Shown here: piece after piece, positions 9,416 through 19,708 of the stretch
How the letters are laid out: every line of letters starts with the position of its first letter
How positions within the stretch are numbered: the first letter of the stretch is position 1
Assembly: GCF_016598595.1 (NCBI RefSeq)
Contig: NZ_CP066786.1
Coordinates: forward strand, 4,147,501-4,211,500
Origin: Martelella lutilitoris
GTDB lineage: Bacteria; Pseudomonadota; Alphaproteobacteria; Rhizobiales; Rhizobiaceae
Direction of reading: 5' to 3'
DNA length: 64,000 nucleotides
Made by a program: the position numbers and the translations under genes
The notes under the pieces: generated by a model
What the model saw: the letters and a program-made list of their open reading frames with translations, nothing else
What the model was told of the DNA's origin: nothing
Databases searched by the model: none

Positions 9416-10861
9416 ATGCTTCAGGAATACCCGATCCACGCCGAAATCACCGGACCCATTGTCATGATCGGTTTCGGGTCCATCGGGAGAGGCGCCCTGC
9501 CGCTGATCGAACGGCACTTCAATTTCGACAAGTCGCGCATGGTCATCATCGATCCGAATGACGCCCATGCCAATATCGCGGCAAACCACGGGGTCCGCTT
9601 CATCCACGCTGCCGTGACCAGGGACAATTACGAGGAACTGCTGGAACCGCTTCTGACCGAGGGCGATGGCCAGGGCTTCTGCGTCAACCTTTCCGTCGAC
9701 ACCTCCTCGCTCGACCTGATGAAGCTCTGCCGCTCGCTCGGCGTGCTCTATGTCGACACGGTGATCGAACCCTGGCTCGGCTTCTATTTCGACAAGAACG
9801 CGGACAATGCCTCGCGCACCAACTACGCCCTGCGCGAAACCGTGCGCAAGGAAAAGCGCAAGACCCCCGACGGCACCACCGCCGTTTCCTGCTGTGGCGC
9901 CAATCCGGGCATGGTCTCCTGGTTCGTCAAGCAGGCGCTGGTCAACCTTGCCCGCGACACAGGAATGAACTTCGTTGAACCCATGGCAGATGACCGCGAG
10001 GGCTGGGCGCAACTGATGAAGGATGCCGGCGTCAAGGGCATCCATATCGCCGAGCGTGACACCCAGCGCTCCAAATTCCTGCGTCCGCAGGGAACCTTCT
10101 GGAACACATGGTCCGTCGAGGGGTTCGTCGCCGAGGGCATGCAGCCCGCCGAACTCGGCTGGGGCACCCACGAAAAATGGATGCCGAAGAACGCCAAGAA
10201 GCACAAGAAGGGCTGCAAGGCCTCGATCTATATCGAGCAGCCCGGGGCCAATACGCGGGTGAGAAGCTGGTGCCCGACGCCCGGGCCCCAATACGGCTTT
10301 CTCGTCACCCACAATGAATCCGTCTCGATCGCGGATTATTTCACAGTCAGGAACGACAGCGACAAGGTCTCCTACAGGCCGACCTGCCACTATGCCTACC
10401 ACCCGGCCGACGTGGCCGTGCTCTCGCTGGACGAGATGTTCGGCAATGGCGGCAATCCGCAGGCGGAAAGCCTGGTGCTGGAGGAGGCCGATATCCTGAC
10501 CGGCATCGACGAGCTCGGCGTGCTGCTCTACGGCCACGAAAAAAACGCCTACTGGTTCGGTTCAAGGCTTTCGATCGAGGAAACGCGCGATCTGGTGCCC
10601 TACCAGAACGCGACCGCGCTTCAGGTCACCTCCGCCGTTCTGGCCGGCATGGTCTGGGCGTTGGAAAACCCGGAAGCGGGCATCGTCGAGGCCGACGAGA
10701 TAGATTATCGCCGCTGCCTGGAAATCCAGATGCCCTATCTCGGCCCGGTCGAAGGCCACTATACCGACTGGACGCCGCTCACCGGACGCCAGACCTTCTT
10801 CGAGGAACGCAAGGACGAGAAGGATCCCTGGCAGTTCAAGAACATCCTGGTGCAGTTCTGA
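9416..10861 (+). CDS. hss: homospermidine synthase
   Basis: A 481-residue NAD-dependent enzyme that joins two putrescines (or putrescine and spermidine) into sym-homospermidine, the main long polyamine of rhizobia. The Rossmann motif IGFGSIGRGALPLI is near the N-terminus (about residues 17-30), and the family blocks VNLSVDTSSLDLMKLC, CCGANPGMVSWFV and YLGPVEGHYTDWTPL are all present. ATG at 9416 has an AGAAGGAAA ribosome-binding site, and the length matches bacterial Hss. It has its own 163-nt upstream region and appears monocistronic. Confidence 0.95.
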   Translation: MLQEYPIHAEITGPIVMIGFGSIGRGALPLIERHFNFDKSRMVIIDPNDAHANIAANHGVRFIHAAVTRDNYEELLEPLLTEGDGQGFCVNLSVDTSSLDLMKLCRSLGVLYVDTVIEPWLGFYFDKNADNASRTNYALRETVRKEKRKTPDGTTAVSCCGANPGMVSWFVKQALVNLARDTGMNFVEPMADDREGWAQLMKDAGVKGIHIAERDTQRSKFLRPQGTFWNTWSVEGFVAEGMQPAELGWGTHEKWMPKNAKKHKKGCKASIYIEQPGANTRVRSWCPTPGPQYGFLVTHNESVSIADYFTVRNDSDKVSYRPTCHYAYHPADVAVLSLDEMFGNGGNPQAESLVLEEADILTGIDELGVLLYGHEKNAYWFGSRLSIEETRDLVPYQNATALQVTSAVLAGMVWALENPEAGIVEADEIDYRRCLEIQMPYLGPVEGHYTDWTPLTGRQTFFEERKDEKDPWQFKNILVQF

Positions 10862-10867
10862 GAAAAG

Positions 10868-10903
10868 GGAACGGCCGCAACGCATCGCCTGCGCGGCCGT
10901 TCC
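10868..10903. terminator. putative terminator hairpin after hss
   Basis: GGAACGGCCGC and GCGGCCGTTCC make a perfect 11-bp stem with a 14-nt loop a few bases after the hss stop. No T-tract follows, so termination may need Rho or the hairpin may serve RNA stability. Confidence 0.5.
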
Positions 10904-10964
10904 GTCCTGCGCCGGCTCTCTCAGCCGGTCGCGACAAACGGGAACCGGCGCGTCGCCTGACATC

Positions 10965-10996
10965 GCGCCGGGAAAACGGGGCGCCGGGAAAACGGG
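10965..10996. repeat. 16-bp exact tandem duplication
   Basis: GCGCCGGGAAAACGGG occurs twice back to back between the convergent hss and secA genes. It looks like a simple replication-slippage duplication; no function is seen. Confidence 0.8.
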
Positions 10997-11048
10997 TACG
11001 ACCGCGCCACCGGATCCGGCAACGGCCTGAAATGAAGCCTTGATTATG

Positions 11049-13838
11049 TCAGGCGAGACGGCCGTGGCAGTGCTTGAACTTGCGGCCCGAACCGCAGGGG
11101 CAAAGGTCGTTGCGGCCGACATTGCGGTATTCCGGCGGGAGTTGACCGGCAGGCGCTGCGGCTTCACCGGCACCGACCTGTTCGCCCGCCATTTCGTCTT
11201 CGCCGGTATCCGGGTCGACATGGCTGGCGCGCAGCTTCGCAGTATCCACTTCCGGCTGCGGCTGGGGCTGTTGCGCCTCGCGCACCAGCTGGACGCGCGA
11301 GAGCTGCGAAACGGCAAGCTCGCGCATATTGCCGAGAAGCGCCTGGAACAGTTCGAAAGCCTCGGCCTTGTATTCCTGCAGCGGATCGCGCTGGGCATAA
11401 CCGCGGAAGCCGATGACCGAGCGCAGATGGTCGAGATTGACGATATGCTCGCGCCAGAGATGGTCGAGCGACTGCATGGTGACCTGGCGCTGGACATATT
11501 TCATCACATCAGGCCCGAACTGCTCGGCCTGCCTGGCCCGGACTTCCTCGGCCTGATCGGCCGCGGCATTGATGCGCTCGAGGATTTCCGGCTCGGCAAT
11601 GCCATCTTCGGCCGCCCATTCCTCGATCGGAAGGTCGAGGCTGAGAATGCGCAGGCAGTCTTCCTTCAGGCCGGTGACATCCCACTGCTCGGCATAGGCC
11701 CGTTCGGGAATGCGGCGGTGAACCGCGTTTTCGATCACCTCATGGCGCATGTCCTCAACGATCTCGGAGATATCGTCGGAATCCATCAGTTCCTTGCGCT
11801 GGTCGAAGACGACCTTGCGCTGGTCGTTGAGCACATCGTCATATTTCAGGAGGTTCTTGCGGATGTCGAAGTTTCGGGCCTCGACCTTCTTCTGCGCGCG
11901 CTCCAACGCCTTGTTGATCCAGGGATGGACGATAGCCTCGCCTTCCTTCAGGCCCAGCTTCGTCAACATGCTTTCCATGCGGTCGGAGCCAAAGATGCGC
12001 ATCAGGTCATCCTGAAGCGAGAGGTAGAACTTCGAACGGCCCGGATCCCCCTGACGGCCGGAACGGCCGCGCAACTGGTTGTCGATGCGCCGGCTTTCAT
12101 GACGTTCGGTAGCGATCACGTAAAGGCCGCCGGCAGCCAACGCCTCCTGTTTCAGCCGGGCGACATCCTCGCGGATCGCCTGCTCCTTCGCCTCGCGCTC
12201 CGGACCCGGCGGCGTGAACTTGCGCTCGACCTCGACGCGTTCGCCCTCTTCGTTGGTGACGATATCGATGCCCGGCTCCAGATAGCCGAGTTCGGCCTGG
12301 ATGCGCATTTCCAGATTGCCGCCGAGCTGGATATCAGTACCGCGACCAGCCATGTTGGTTGCGATCGTCAGCGCGCCGGGCACGCCGGCCTGGGCGATGA
12401 TGAAGGCCTCGTTCTCGTGGTAGCGGGCGTTCAGGATCTCGAATTCGGTGATGCCGTCGCGCCTCAGCGCCGCGGCCAGCAACTCGGACTTTTCGATCGA
12501 GGTCGTGCCCACAAGAACGGGCTGGCCTTTTTCCTTGGCCGCCTTGATCTCCTCGACGATCGCCTCGTATTTTTCCTGGACCGTGAGGTAGACCTCGTCA
12601 TCCTCATCGAGACGCACGATCGGCAGGTTGGTCGGAACCTCGACAACGTCGAGGCCGTAGATATTGCCGAATTCTTCCGCTTCGGTTGCCGCCGTACCGG
12701 TCATGCCGGCCAGCTTGTCATACATGCGGAAATAGTTCTGGAAGGTGATCGAGGCCAGCGTCTGGTTCTCCGGCTGGATCTTGACGCCTTCCTTTGCCTC
12801 GAGCGCCTGATGCTGGCCTTCGGAATAGCGCCGACCCGGCATCATGCGGCCGGTGAACTCGTCGATGATCACGACCTCGCCGTCACGCACGATGTAGTCC
12901 TTGTCGCGGGAGAACATCTTGTGCGCCTTCAGCGCGTTGTTGAGGTGATGCACGATGGCGACATTCTCGACGTCATAGAGCGATTCACCCTTCATCAGAC
13001 CGGATTCGGTCAGCATCTTCTCCAGCTTTTCCATGCCGTCTTCGGAGAAGTTGGCCGAGCGCTGCTTTTCGTCGATCTCGTAATCGCCCTCGTCCAGCAT
13101 CGGAATGATCTTGTCGATGGTGACGTAGAGGTCCGAACGGTCATCAAGCGGACCGGAAATGATCAGCGGCGTGCGCGCCTCGTCAACCAGGATCGAGTCG
13201 ACCTCGTCGACGATCGCGTAATTGTGGCCGCGCTGGACCATCTCCGCGCGCTGCATCTTCATATTGTCGCGCAGATAATCGAAGCCGAGCTCGTTGTTCG
13301 TGGCATAGGTAATGTCGGCGCTGTAGGCCGCACGGCGCTGCTGGTCGTCGAGGCCGTGATGGATGACGCCGGTGGTGAGCCCGAGGAAGCCGTATAGCCG
13401 GCCCATGTTCTCGCTGTCGCGGCGGGCAAGATAGTCGTTGACGGTGACGACGTGGACGCCCTTGCCGGCGAGCGCGTTGAGATAGACGGGAAGCGTGGCG
13501 ACGAGCGTCTTGCCCTCGCCGGTCTTCATTTCGGCGATCGCGTTTTCATGCAGGATCATGCCGCCGATCAGCTGGACGTCGAAAGGCCTCAGGCCGAGCA
13601 CGCGCTTCGATGCCTCCCGGGCGACGGCGAAAGCTTCAACAAGAAGATCGTCCAGGCTTTTGCCTTCGGCGAGCTGCTTTTTGAATTCCTCGGTCTTTGC
13701 CTTCAGGTCGTCATCCGAAAGCGCCGTCATCTGCTCTTCAAGCGCGTTGATCGCCGCCACGCGGGGCTTGTAGGAGCGGATCCGGCGATCATTGGCCGAA
13801 CCGAACAATTTGCGGGCTACGCCACCGAGTGAGACCAT
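11049..13838 (-). CDS. secA: protein translocase ATPase SecA
   Basis: A 929-residue preprotein translocase motor driving export through SecYEG. Walker A MKTGEGKT is at 104-111 and the DEVD box at 211-214. The second nucleotide-binding fold, PPXD, wing and scaffold regions are all represented at normal length. The C-terminus carries the zinc-binding SEC-C motif (Cys913, Cys915, Cys924, His925) for SecB and phospholipid contact, preceded by a variable Gln/Pro-rich linker. ATG at 13838 has an AGAAAGAG ribosome-binding site. It is divergent from the parvulin gene, which works on exported proteins, a conserved rhizobial arrangement. Confidence 0.98.
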   Translation of the reverse strand: MVSLGGVARKLFGSANDRRIRSYKPRVAAINALEEQMTALSDDDLKAKTEEFKKQLAEGKSLDDLLVEAFAVAREASKRVLGLRPFDVQLIGGMILHENAIAEMKTGEGKTLVATLPVYLNALAGKGVHVVTVNDYLARRDSENMGRLYGFLGLTTGVIHHGLDDQQRRAAYSADITYATNNELGFDYLRDNMKMQRAEMVQRGHNYAIVDEVDSILVDEARTPLIISGPLDDRSDLYVTIDKIIPMLDEGDYEIDEKQRSANFSEDGMEKLEKMLTESGLMKGESLYDVENVAIVHHLNNALKAHKMFSRDKDYIVRDGEVVIIDEFTGRMMPGRRYSEGQHQALEAKEGVKIQPENQTLASITFQNYFRMYDKLAGMTGTAATEAEEFGNIYGLDVVEVPTNLPIVRLDEDDEVYLTVQEKYEAIVEEIKAAKEKGQPVLVGTTSIEKSELLAAALRRDGITEFEILNARYHENEAFIIAQAGVPGALTIATNMAGRGTDIQLGGNLEMRIQAELGYLEPGIDIVTNEEGERVEVERKFTPPGPEREAKEQAIREDVARLKQEALAAGGLYVIATERHESRRIDNQLRGRSGRQGDPGRSKFYLSLQDDLMRIFGSDRMESMLTKLGLKEGEAIVHPWINKALERAQKKVEARNFDIRKNLLKYDDVLNDQRKVVFDQRKELMDSDDISEIVEDMRHEVIENAVHRRIPERAYAEQWDVTGLKEDCLRILSLDLPIEEWAAEDGIAEPEILERINAAADQAEEVRARQAEQFGPDVMKYVQRQVTMQSLDHLWREHIVNLDHLRSVIGFRGYAQRDPLQEYKAEAFELFQALLGNMRELAVSQLSRVQLVREAQQPQPQPEVDTAKLRASHVDPDTGEDEMAGEQVGAGEAAAPAGQLPPEYRNVGRNDLCPCGSGRKFKHCHGRLA

Positions 13839-14190
13839 TTCAATAGCTCTTTCTGAAAGTTGTCATATCTATCCTGTACGTGGCGCCGTACAAACGCATT
13901 CCTGACAAGCGGGGTCCATATCACCGTCCGGAGCTTCACTGGACGCGGGCTTGGCAGACAGATAAGAGGGGGGTCGGGGGATGTCAACGTCAAAGGCCGC
14001 GCCACAATGGCCACATTCCTGTGTTGCCGGTCTTCTCGCTGACCGCCGCACATTAAATCGCGGTAAGGATGCAACACATTCCGGACGCACACGTTGACGC
14101 GTGGCAACGCTTCTACCACATGCGGCGGGCCCGACCGGCGCAAGAGGGCGAAACAGGAGGTTTCGCCGCACAACAGGAAAAGGTGAACTC
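13839..14190. other. divergent intergenic region secA / parvulin gene
   Basis: No gene is visible. The region must carry the leftward promoter of secA and the rightward promoter of the parvulin gene; I could not fix either with confidence. There is a purine-rich stretch (GATAAGAGGGGGGTCGGGGG) around 13960-13980. Confidence 0.4.
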
Positions 14191-15054
14191 ATGCAGAAAA
14201 GACATTTGGCAGCGGCAGCACTCCTGGCCACGACTGTCAGCTTCGCGGTCCCGTCCTTCGCTCAGGACAGCGGCTCTTCCGCGAACGACGCCGTTGTCGC
14301 CACCGTCGACGGCGCTCCGATCACCCAGTCGGAACTGCAGACCACGCTCGACCAGTTCAAGGGCCAGTTCGGTCAGATGCCGGAGGAGCAGCTGCGCGCG
14401 GTCGCCCTTTCGAGCCTGATCGACATGAAGGTCATCACCGATGCGGCGGAAAAGGAGGGCCTCGACAAGACCGAAGCCTTCAAGACGCGCATGGACCAGC
14501 TGCGCCAGGAAGAACTCTACAACGCTTTCTTCGACCAGAAGATCAACGCCGAGATCACGCCGGAAATGCTGAAGGCGCGCTATGACGAGGAAATCGCCAA
14601 TGCGCCGAAGCAGGAAGAGGTCCACGCGCGCCATATTCTGGTCGACACCGAGGACGAGGCCAAGAAGATCATCGCGGAACTCGACAACGGCGCCGATTTC
14701 GCAGAGCTCGCCAAGGAGCATTCGACCGGTCCGTCCGCCGACAACGGCGGCGATCTCGGTTATTTCTCCAAGGGCCAAATGGTTCCGGAATTCGAAGAGG
14801 TCGCCTTCTCGCTCAATCCCGGGGAATATACCGAAACCCCTGTCCAGACCCAGTTCGGCTATCATGTGATCGAGGTCGAGGACACGCGCGAAAAGACGCC
14901 GATCCCCTTCGAACAGATTGAACCCCAGCTTCGCCAGCTCGTCGCCAGCGAGAAATACAATGAAGTGGTCTCCCAGCTGAAGGCCGGAGACAAGATCGTT
15001 ATCGAAGATAAGGACTTGCAACAGGCCTACGACGCCGTCAATAAAATGCAGTGA
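14191..15054 (+). CDS. periplasmic parvulin-type peptidylprolyl isomerase
   Basis: A 287-residue exported foldase. A signal peptide ([22 protein letters not shown]) is followed by a SurA-like helical N-domain and a parvulin domain (about 140-230; [16 protein letters not shown] ... [20 protein letters not shown] ... [10 protein letters not shown]). The start has an AGGAAAAGG ribosome-binding site. It resembles the PrsA/SurA-like PPIases common in Rhizobiales rather than true SurA, having one parvulin domain. It sits next to secA and probably assists outer-membrane or periplasmic proteins. Confidence 0.93.
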   Translation: MQKRHLAAAALLATTVSFAVPSFAQDSGSSANDAVVATVDGAPITQSELQTTLDQFKGQFGQMPEEQLRAVALSSLIDMKVITDAAEKEGLDKTEAFKTRMDQLRQEELYNAFFDQKINAEITPEMLKARYDEEIANAPKQEEVHARHILVDTEDEAKKIIAELDNGADFAELAKEHSTGPSADNGGDLGYFSKGQMVPEFEEVAFSLNPGEYTETPVQTQFGYHVIEVEDTREKTPIPFEQIEPQLRQLVASEKYNEVVSQLKAGDKIVIEDKDLQQAYDAVNKMQ

Positions 15055-15063
15055 TCCAATCCA

Positions 15064-15090
15064 CCGGCCCGCGCAACTGCCGCGGGCCGG
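15064..15090 (+). terminator. hairpin between parvulin gene and argJ
   Basis: CCGGCCCGCG and CGCGGGCCGG form a perfect 10-bp GC-rich stem with a 7-nt loop directly after the parvulin stop. It is followed by ACTTTC, not a full T-run, so it may be a partial terminator or a processing hairpin ahead of argJ. Confidence 0.5.
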
Positions 15091-15107
15091 ACTTTCAGAG
15101 GCCTGCC

Positions 15108-16343
15108 ATGACGACCGCCATATCCCCGCTCGCGCCCAAATCCTACCCGCCCATGCCGCCGATCGACGGCCTGCGCATCGCCACTGCCGCCGCCGGCATC
15201 AAGTACAAGGGGCGGACGGACGTCATGATGATGATCTTCGACGAGACGGCCGCTGTCGCCGGCCTCTTCACGAAATCGAAATGCCCCTCCGCCCCCGTCG
15301 ATTTCTGCCGCGCCAATCTTGCCGGCGGCAAGGCGCGCGTGCTGGTGGTCAATTCGGGCAATGCCAACGCCTTTACCGGCAAGAAGGGCGCGGAAGCCAC
15401 GGCGCTGACCGCGCGCACTGCGGCCGAAGCCGCGGGCTGCGCCGAGAGCGACGTGTTCCTGGCCTCGACCGGCGTCATCGGCGAGCCGCTCGATGCCTCC
15501 AAATTCGCGAGTGTCCTCTCCAGCATGGCGGGCGATGCCAGCGCAGACCTGTGGCTTGAGGCGGCGAAGGCGATCATGACCACGGATACCTATCCGAAGG
15601 TCGCGACGAGAGGCGCCGAAATCGATGGCGTCTCCGTGACGCTGAACGGCATTGCCAAGGGCGCCGGCATGATCGCGCCCGACATGGCCACCATGCTTTC
15701 CTTCATCGCCACCGATGCGGCGATCTCGGCCGAAGCGCTGCAGCAACTCCTTTCCGAAGGCGTGGGCGCAAGCTTCAACGCGGTCACGGTCGACAGCGAC
15801 ACCTCCACCTCCGATACGGTTCTGGCCTTCGCCACAGGCAAGGCGCCCGGTCAGGACCTGGTCACCGACGGATCAGATCCGCGCCTCGACGATTTCCGCG
15901 CTGCCCTTCACGCGCTGATGCAGGATCTGGCGCTGCAGATCGTGCGTGACGGCGAAGGCGCGCGCAAGATGGTGACGGTGCGCGTGACGGGTGCCGAGGA
16001 TGATCGCGCGGCAGACGTGATCGCCCGTTCGATCGCCAACTCGCCCTTGGTCAAGACCGCCGTCGCCGGAGAGGACGCCAATTGGGGCCGCGTGGTCATG
16101 GCTGTCGGCAAGGCCGGCGAGAAGGCCGACCGCGACCGCCTCGCCATCTGGTTCGGCGATATCCGCGTTGCCGTCAACGGCGAGCGCGATCCCGACTATT
16201 CCGAGGAGTTCGCCTCTGCCGTGATGCGCGAGGACGAGATCACCATTCGCGCCGATATCGGCCTCGGCGAGGGTCAGGCGACGATCTACACCTGCGACCT
16301 GACGAAGGAATATGTCGCCATCAACGGCGACTACCGCAGCTGA
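15108..16343 (+). CDS. argJ: bifunctional glutamate N-acetyltransferase / amino-acid N-acetyltransferase
   Basis: A 411-residue enzyme of the cyclic arginine pathway that transfers acetyl from N-acetylornithine to glutamate and may also use acetyl-CoA. It is made as a precursor that self-cleaves before the nucleophile Thr195 in the block [11 protein letters not shown], which is intact. Other conserved blocks are [11 protein letters not shown] near the N-terminus, [17 protein letters not shown], and the C-terminal [10 protein letters not shown], normal for ArgJ. ATG at 15108 fits the hydrophobic start seen in rhizobial proteins. It follows the parvulin gene, as in other rhizobia. Confidence 0.96.
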   Translation: MTTAISPLAPKSYPPMPPIDGLRIATAAAGIKYKGRTDVMMMIFDETAAVAGLFTKSKCPSAPVDFCRANLAGGKARVLVVNSGNANAFTGKKGAEATALTARTAAEAAGCAESDVFLASTGVIGEPLDASKFASVLSSMAGDASADLWLEAAKAIMTTDTYPKVATRGAEIDGVSVTLNGIAKGAGMIAPDMATMLSFIATDAAISAEALQQLLSEGVGASFNAVTVDSDTSTSDTVLAFATGKAPGQDLVTDGSDPRLDDFRAALHALMQDLALQIVRDGEGARKMVTVRVTGAEDDRAADVIARSIANSPLVKTAVAGEDANWGRVVMAVGKAGEKADRDRLAIWFGDIRVAVNGERDPDYSEEFASAVMREDEITIRADIGLGEGQATIYTCDLTKEYVAINGDYRS

Positions 16344-16482
16344 TACCGCTCAAACGCCGCAGTCAGCCGCGTTGCCATCGGGCAACACCGGCTGCGCCAA
16401 GCGTAAGTGGCGTGTTTACAGGCCGGCCTGAAGCGCACTAGATGAACAAAAACAATAACGTCGCGACAGGATCGGAACGAAG

Positions 16483-17247
16483 ATGAGTGCGGATCTTCCA
16501 CTTGTGCGTCGGCTGGAAGCCATGGGTCTGCGCGCATGGCCGGCAAAGAACGTGCATTACGACGGCGCCTGGCAGCTTCGGCTGACAGCGGGTCACCCGT
16601 CGAAACGTCTCAACAGCCTGTCGGTGCTCGACCAGTCGGATATCTCCGATATCGAAATCCGGTTCGAAAAGGCGCGTCGCCATTACGAGGCCTTCGGACG
16701 GCCGCTTCTGGTGCGCGAAACGCCGCTGACGCCGCCGGCGCTCGTCGAATTCCTGCAGGCGGAAGCGGCAGAACCCTTCGACGCGACCGTCGTCATGACG
16801 CTCGATCTTTTCCGCTTTGAGCCCGACGACGGCGTCGAGCTGCTGCCCAGCCAGGATGTCGGCCGTTTTGTCGGCGCTGCGCTGAAGGTGAGCCCGGTCG
16901 GCGAACTGACACGGGCAGGCCTTGCCGAAGTCGTGACCGCGATCAGGCCGGCACACGGTTTCTTCATCCGGGAAGAGGAGGACGGCGAGCCCTTCGCGGC
17001 CGGCCTCTGCGTCCATGATTTCGACATGGCTGGCATCGAGGCCTTTGCCGTTGCGCCCGGGGCGCGGCGCAAGGGCCATGGCCGCGAGCTGGCGACGGGC
17101 ATGCTGCGTTGGGCCAGGGGACGGGGCGCGCGCACCGCCTGGCTGCAGGTGACAGAGACCAACACGGCGGCGCTTGCTCTTTACCAATCCCTCGGCTTTC
17201 AAGAGGCCTACAGATATCGCTACTGGCGCGAAAAGGCGGAAAAATGA
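16483..17247 (+). CDS. GNAT family N-acetyltransferase
   Basis: A 254-residue protein. The C-terminal half has the GNAT core with the acetyl-CoA loop in VAPGARRKGHGRELATGML and the following WLQVTETNTAALALYQSLGFQEAYRYRYW. The N-terminal 110 residues form a second, weaker GNAT-like or substrate domain (AWPAKNVHYDGAWQLRLTAGHPSKRLNSL), typical of a rhizobial family next to mutT. Substrate unknown. Its stop overlaps the mutT start (ATGA), so the two are translationally coupled. Confidence 0.88.
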   Translation: MSADLPLVRRLEAMGLRAWPAKNVHYDGAWQLRLTAGHPSKRLNSLSVLDQSDISDIEIRFEKARRHYEAFGRPLLVRETPLTPPALVEFLQAEAAEPFDATVVMTLDLFRFEPDDGVELLPSQDVGRFVGAALKVSPVGELTRAGLAEVVTAIRPAHGFFIREEEDGEPFAAGLCVHDFDMAGIEAFAVAPGARRKGHGRELATGMLRWARGRGARTAWLQVTETNTAALALYQSLGFQEAYRYRYWREKAEK

Positions 17248-17651
17248 GCGAGATGAAACTGCTTCTGGTGGCAGCCTGCGCCCTGATCGACGCGGATGGA
17301 CGCATCCTTCTGGCGCAACGTCCGGAAGGCAAGGCGCTGGCCGGGCTCTGGGAATTTCCCGGCGGCAAGGTGGAGGTCGGCGAGACGCCGGAAGCCTGCC
17401 TGATCCGCGAAATGGAGGAGGAACTGGGCATCACCACCAAGCCCGACTGCCTCGCCCCGCTGACCTTCGCCAGCCACACCTATGAGCGTTTTCACCTGTT
17501 GATGCCGCTCTTCGTCTGCCGCCGTTATCAGGGCATTCCATCCGGCAGGGAAGGCCAGGCAATCAAGTGGGTGCGGGCGCGCGACCTGCGCGACTACCCG
17601 ATGCCGCCGGCCGACGAACCGCTGATCCCGATCCTGCAGGATCTGCTGTAA
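17244..17651 (+). CDS. mutT: 8-oxo-dGTP diphosphatase MutT
   Basis: A 135-residue Nudix hydrolase that removes oxidised dGTP from the nucleotide pool. The full Nudix box G(x5)E(x7)REUxEExGU lies at residues 41-63 (GKVEVGE ... REMEEELGI). LAQRPEGKALAGLWEFPGGK is the typical MutT substrate-binding segment. The ATG overlaps the stop of the GNAT gene. It ends 1 nt from the 3' end of the convergent methyltransferase gene. Confidence 0.94.
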   Translation: MSEMKLLLVAACALIDADGRILLAQRPEGKALAGLWEFPGGKVEVGETPEACLIREMEEELGITTKPDCLAPLTFASHTYERFHLLMPLFVCRRYQGIPSGREGQAIKWVRARDLRDYPMPPADEPLIPILQDLL

Positions 17652-17652
17652 A

Positions 17653-18537
17653 CTAGCGCTTCAGCTTGAACTCCTCGGTGTTGAGCGCGTCGGCAAGACG
17701 TACCTTCGCCGAACCGGGCTTCAGCGGTTTCTGCTGGCTTTCGTGCGGCGCCCAGCCGGAAACATAGATGATCGAGAAGGTGGCGCGGATGCGCCCGTCC
17801 GGATCGCTGTAGCGCTCGGCGTAGAGTTCGGCCGCCCGCAGGAAGAAAGACCGGCTGACAGGCTTTTTCGACCGGTCGGAGAGCGGATTGCCCATGCCCA
17901 TGGCTCTCAGATCCGCCATCAGGTCGAACAGCGTATCGTAACGAACCGTGTAATTCTCCTGGTCCACGACGGGCAGCGCGAAGCCGGCCCGCTGCAGCAG
18001 ACCGCCGACATCGCGTACATCGGCAAAGGGAATGACCCTCGGGCTAACCCCGCCGTAGATCTCTGCCTCTGCCGCAAGCAGGCAATCGCGCAGCTCGGCA
18101 AGCGTACCCGACCCCGCAATGGCCGCCAGGAACAGCCCGTCGGGTTTCAGCGCCCGCCGCGCCTGGATGAAATAGCCGGGCGTATCATTGGTCAGATGCG
18201 CGGCAAGGGGAGAAAGCACCAGATTGAACGAGCGCTCCTCAAGCCCCGGCCATTCCAGCGGCGCGACCGCCACAGGCGCATCCTCCGAGGAGAAGGCCTC
18301 GTCGCTTTCCAGCCTCTCGATCTTTCCGACCTTGCCGCTCGCCAGCGCGGCCCTTGCCACGGCACCCGTCATGCCGTGCAGTTCGACGGCGCGATCGAAG
18401 GTCCGCTCGACGACGGCCAACCGCTCGGCGATCTCTTCGGCAACGATATTAAGCAGGAAATCCGCGCCGGGCTTGGCCGCGCGCCAGGCCTTCAGCCGAT
18501 TTTTCTCGACCCGTTCCGTTTCGAAAACCTGTTCCAT
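17653..18537 (-). CDS. SAM-dependent methyltransferase (NDUFAF5/BioC-like)
   Basis: A 294-residue class I methyltransferase with a Methyltransf_11-type domain. The chain reads from an N-terminal helix (RVEKNRLKAWRA) through AVELHGMTGAVARAAL to FNLVLSPLAAHLTNDTPGYF. It resembles alphaproteobacterial homologues of mitochondrial complex I assembly factor NDUFAF5 more than biotin BioC, and no biotin genes are nearby. The glycine-rich SAM motif is weak (LHGMTGAVA in place of DxGxGxG). ATG at 18537 was chosen over an upstream start because the MEQVFETERVEKN terminus is typical. Divergent from comF. Confidence 0.82.
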   Translation of the reverse strand: MEQVFETERVEKNRLKAWRAAKPGADFLLNIVAEEIAERLAVVERTFDRAVELHGMTGAVARAALASGKVGKIERLESDEAFSSEDAPVAVAPLEWPGLEERSFNLVLSPLAAHLTNDTPGYFIQARRALKPDGLFLAAIAGSGTLAELRDCLLAAEAEIYGGVSPRVIPFADVRDVGGLLQRAGFALPVVDQENYTVRYDTLFDLMADLRAMGMGNPLSDRSKKPVSRSFFLRAAELYAERYSDPDGRIRATFSIIYVSGWAPHESQQKPLKPGSAKVRLADALNTEEFKLKR

Positions 18538-18617
18538 GACATGCGGCCTTTTCTGCTGACGCCTGCCCGCCAATTAGGGAGTCGCAAAGCATCCGTCAAC
18601 GCGCTACCTTCAGGCCC

Positions 18618-19403
18618 ATGGACGAGATCGAACCCTTCAGAGGCGAGACAATAGGGCAACGTTCCGCGGCTTTGGCCCGCGGCACGCTCTCGGCTTTCGG
18701 CAATCTCCTCTTTCCACCAGTCTGCGCCGCCTGCGGCAGGACCACCGGAACGCATCGCGCGCTCTGCGTGGAATGTTGGAGCGATATCCGTTTCATCGAA
18801 CGGCCCTATTGCGCGGTTCTCGGAACGCCGTTTTCCCATGATCTCGGCCCGGATATCCTGAGCGCGGCGGCAATCGCCAACCCGCCGGATTTCGACCGGT
18901 TGCGCTCCGCCGCCTTTTACACAGGCTCCGTGCGCAATCTCGTCCACGCGCTCAAATATCGCGACAACACCCATCTTGCGGTGATGATGGCCGAATGGAT
19001 GCGCCGCGCCGATGACGGCATGATCGCGCGCGCTGACGGCATCACCGCCGTGCCGCTGCATAAGACCCGGCTGATGTCGCGCCGGTGCAACCAGTCGGCC
19101 GAACTGGCCCGCAATCTGGCGCGGCTTTCCGAGAAACCCTTCCTGCCCGGCCTTCTGCGGCGCACGCGGCGCACCAGCCGGCAGGTGGGGCTTAGCCGCA
19201 CGGCGCGCGAGGACAATGTGCGCGGCGCCTTTGCGCTTTCGCCCGACAGCGAGGACAAGGTCTTCGGAAAGTCGATCCTTGTCATCGACGATGTCTATAC
19301 GACCGGCGCGACCGTTTCGTCCGTTGCGCGCCTCCTGAGACGCAAGGGCGCTGCCGAGATCAACGTTTTGACCTTTGCACGCGTTCTCGATGAAACTATA
19401 TGA
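18618..19403 (+). CDS. ComF family protein (amidophosphoribosyltransferase-like)
   Basis: A 261-residue protein. An N-terminal double zinc ribbon (VCAACGRTTG ... LCVECW) is followed by a PRTase fold ending in the PRPP motif VIDDVYTTGAT (222-232). ComF proteins act in DNA uptake in competent bacteria; in rhizobia the role is unproven. The gene leads a tightly spaced run comF-grxC-nitrilase-DUF1178 and lies divergent to the methyltransferase gene, an order conserved in Rhizobiales. Confidence 0.92.
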   Translation: MDEIEPFRGETIGQRSAALARGTLSAFGNLLFPPVCAACGRTTGTHRALCVECWSDIRFIERPYCAVLGTPFSHDLGPDILSAAAIANPPDFDRLRSAAFYTGSVRNLVHALKYRDNTHLAVMMAEWMRRADDGMIARADGITAVPLHKTRLMSRRCNQSAELARNLARLSEKPFLPGLLRRTRRTSRQVGLSRTAREDNVRGAFALSPDSEDKVFGKSILVIDDVYTTGATVSSVARLLRRKGAAEINVLTFARVLDETI

Positions 19404-19440
19404 AGGCCGGATGCCAGCAAAGAAAGGACCCCAGTTCATC

Positions 19441-19698
19441 ATGGCGAATGTCGAGATCTACACACGGGAATTCTGCGGTTTCTGCGCCCGCGCGAAGAAG
19501 CTCCTCGCCGACAAGGGCGTCGACTTTACCGAATACAACGCCACCGAGACCCCGGAGGTCCGGGCGAAGATGATCGAGCGCGCCAGGGGCGGCTCGACCT
19601 TTCCTCAGATCTTCATCGATGACCGCCATATCGGCGGCTGCGACGATCTTTTTGCCCTGGAACGCGCGGGCAAGCTTGACCCGCTTCTCGCCTCCTGA
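19441..19698 (+). CDS. grxC: glutaredoxin 3
   Basis: An 85-residue cytosolic thiol-disulfide oxidoreductase. The dithiol site is CGFC (residues 12-15), a variant of the usual CPYC; the glutathione-binding TFPQIFIDDRHIGGCDDL segment is complete. Start chosen at ATG 19441, where MANVEIYTREFC matches glutaredoxins. It lies 37 nt after comF. Confidence 0.95.
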   Translation: MANVEIYTREFCGFCARAKKLLADKGVDFTEYNATETPEVRAKMIERARGGSTFPQIFIDDRHIGGCDDLFALERAGKLDPLLAS

Positions 19699-19708
19699 GG
19701 AACCTCAT

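Noticed and set aside
11040..13397. 785-codon open frame opposite secA
   Set aside because: Long only because of GC-rich third positions; SecA on the other strand has complete catalytic motifs.
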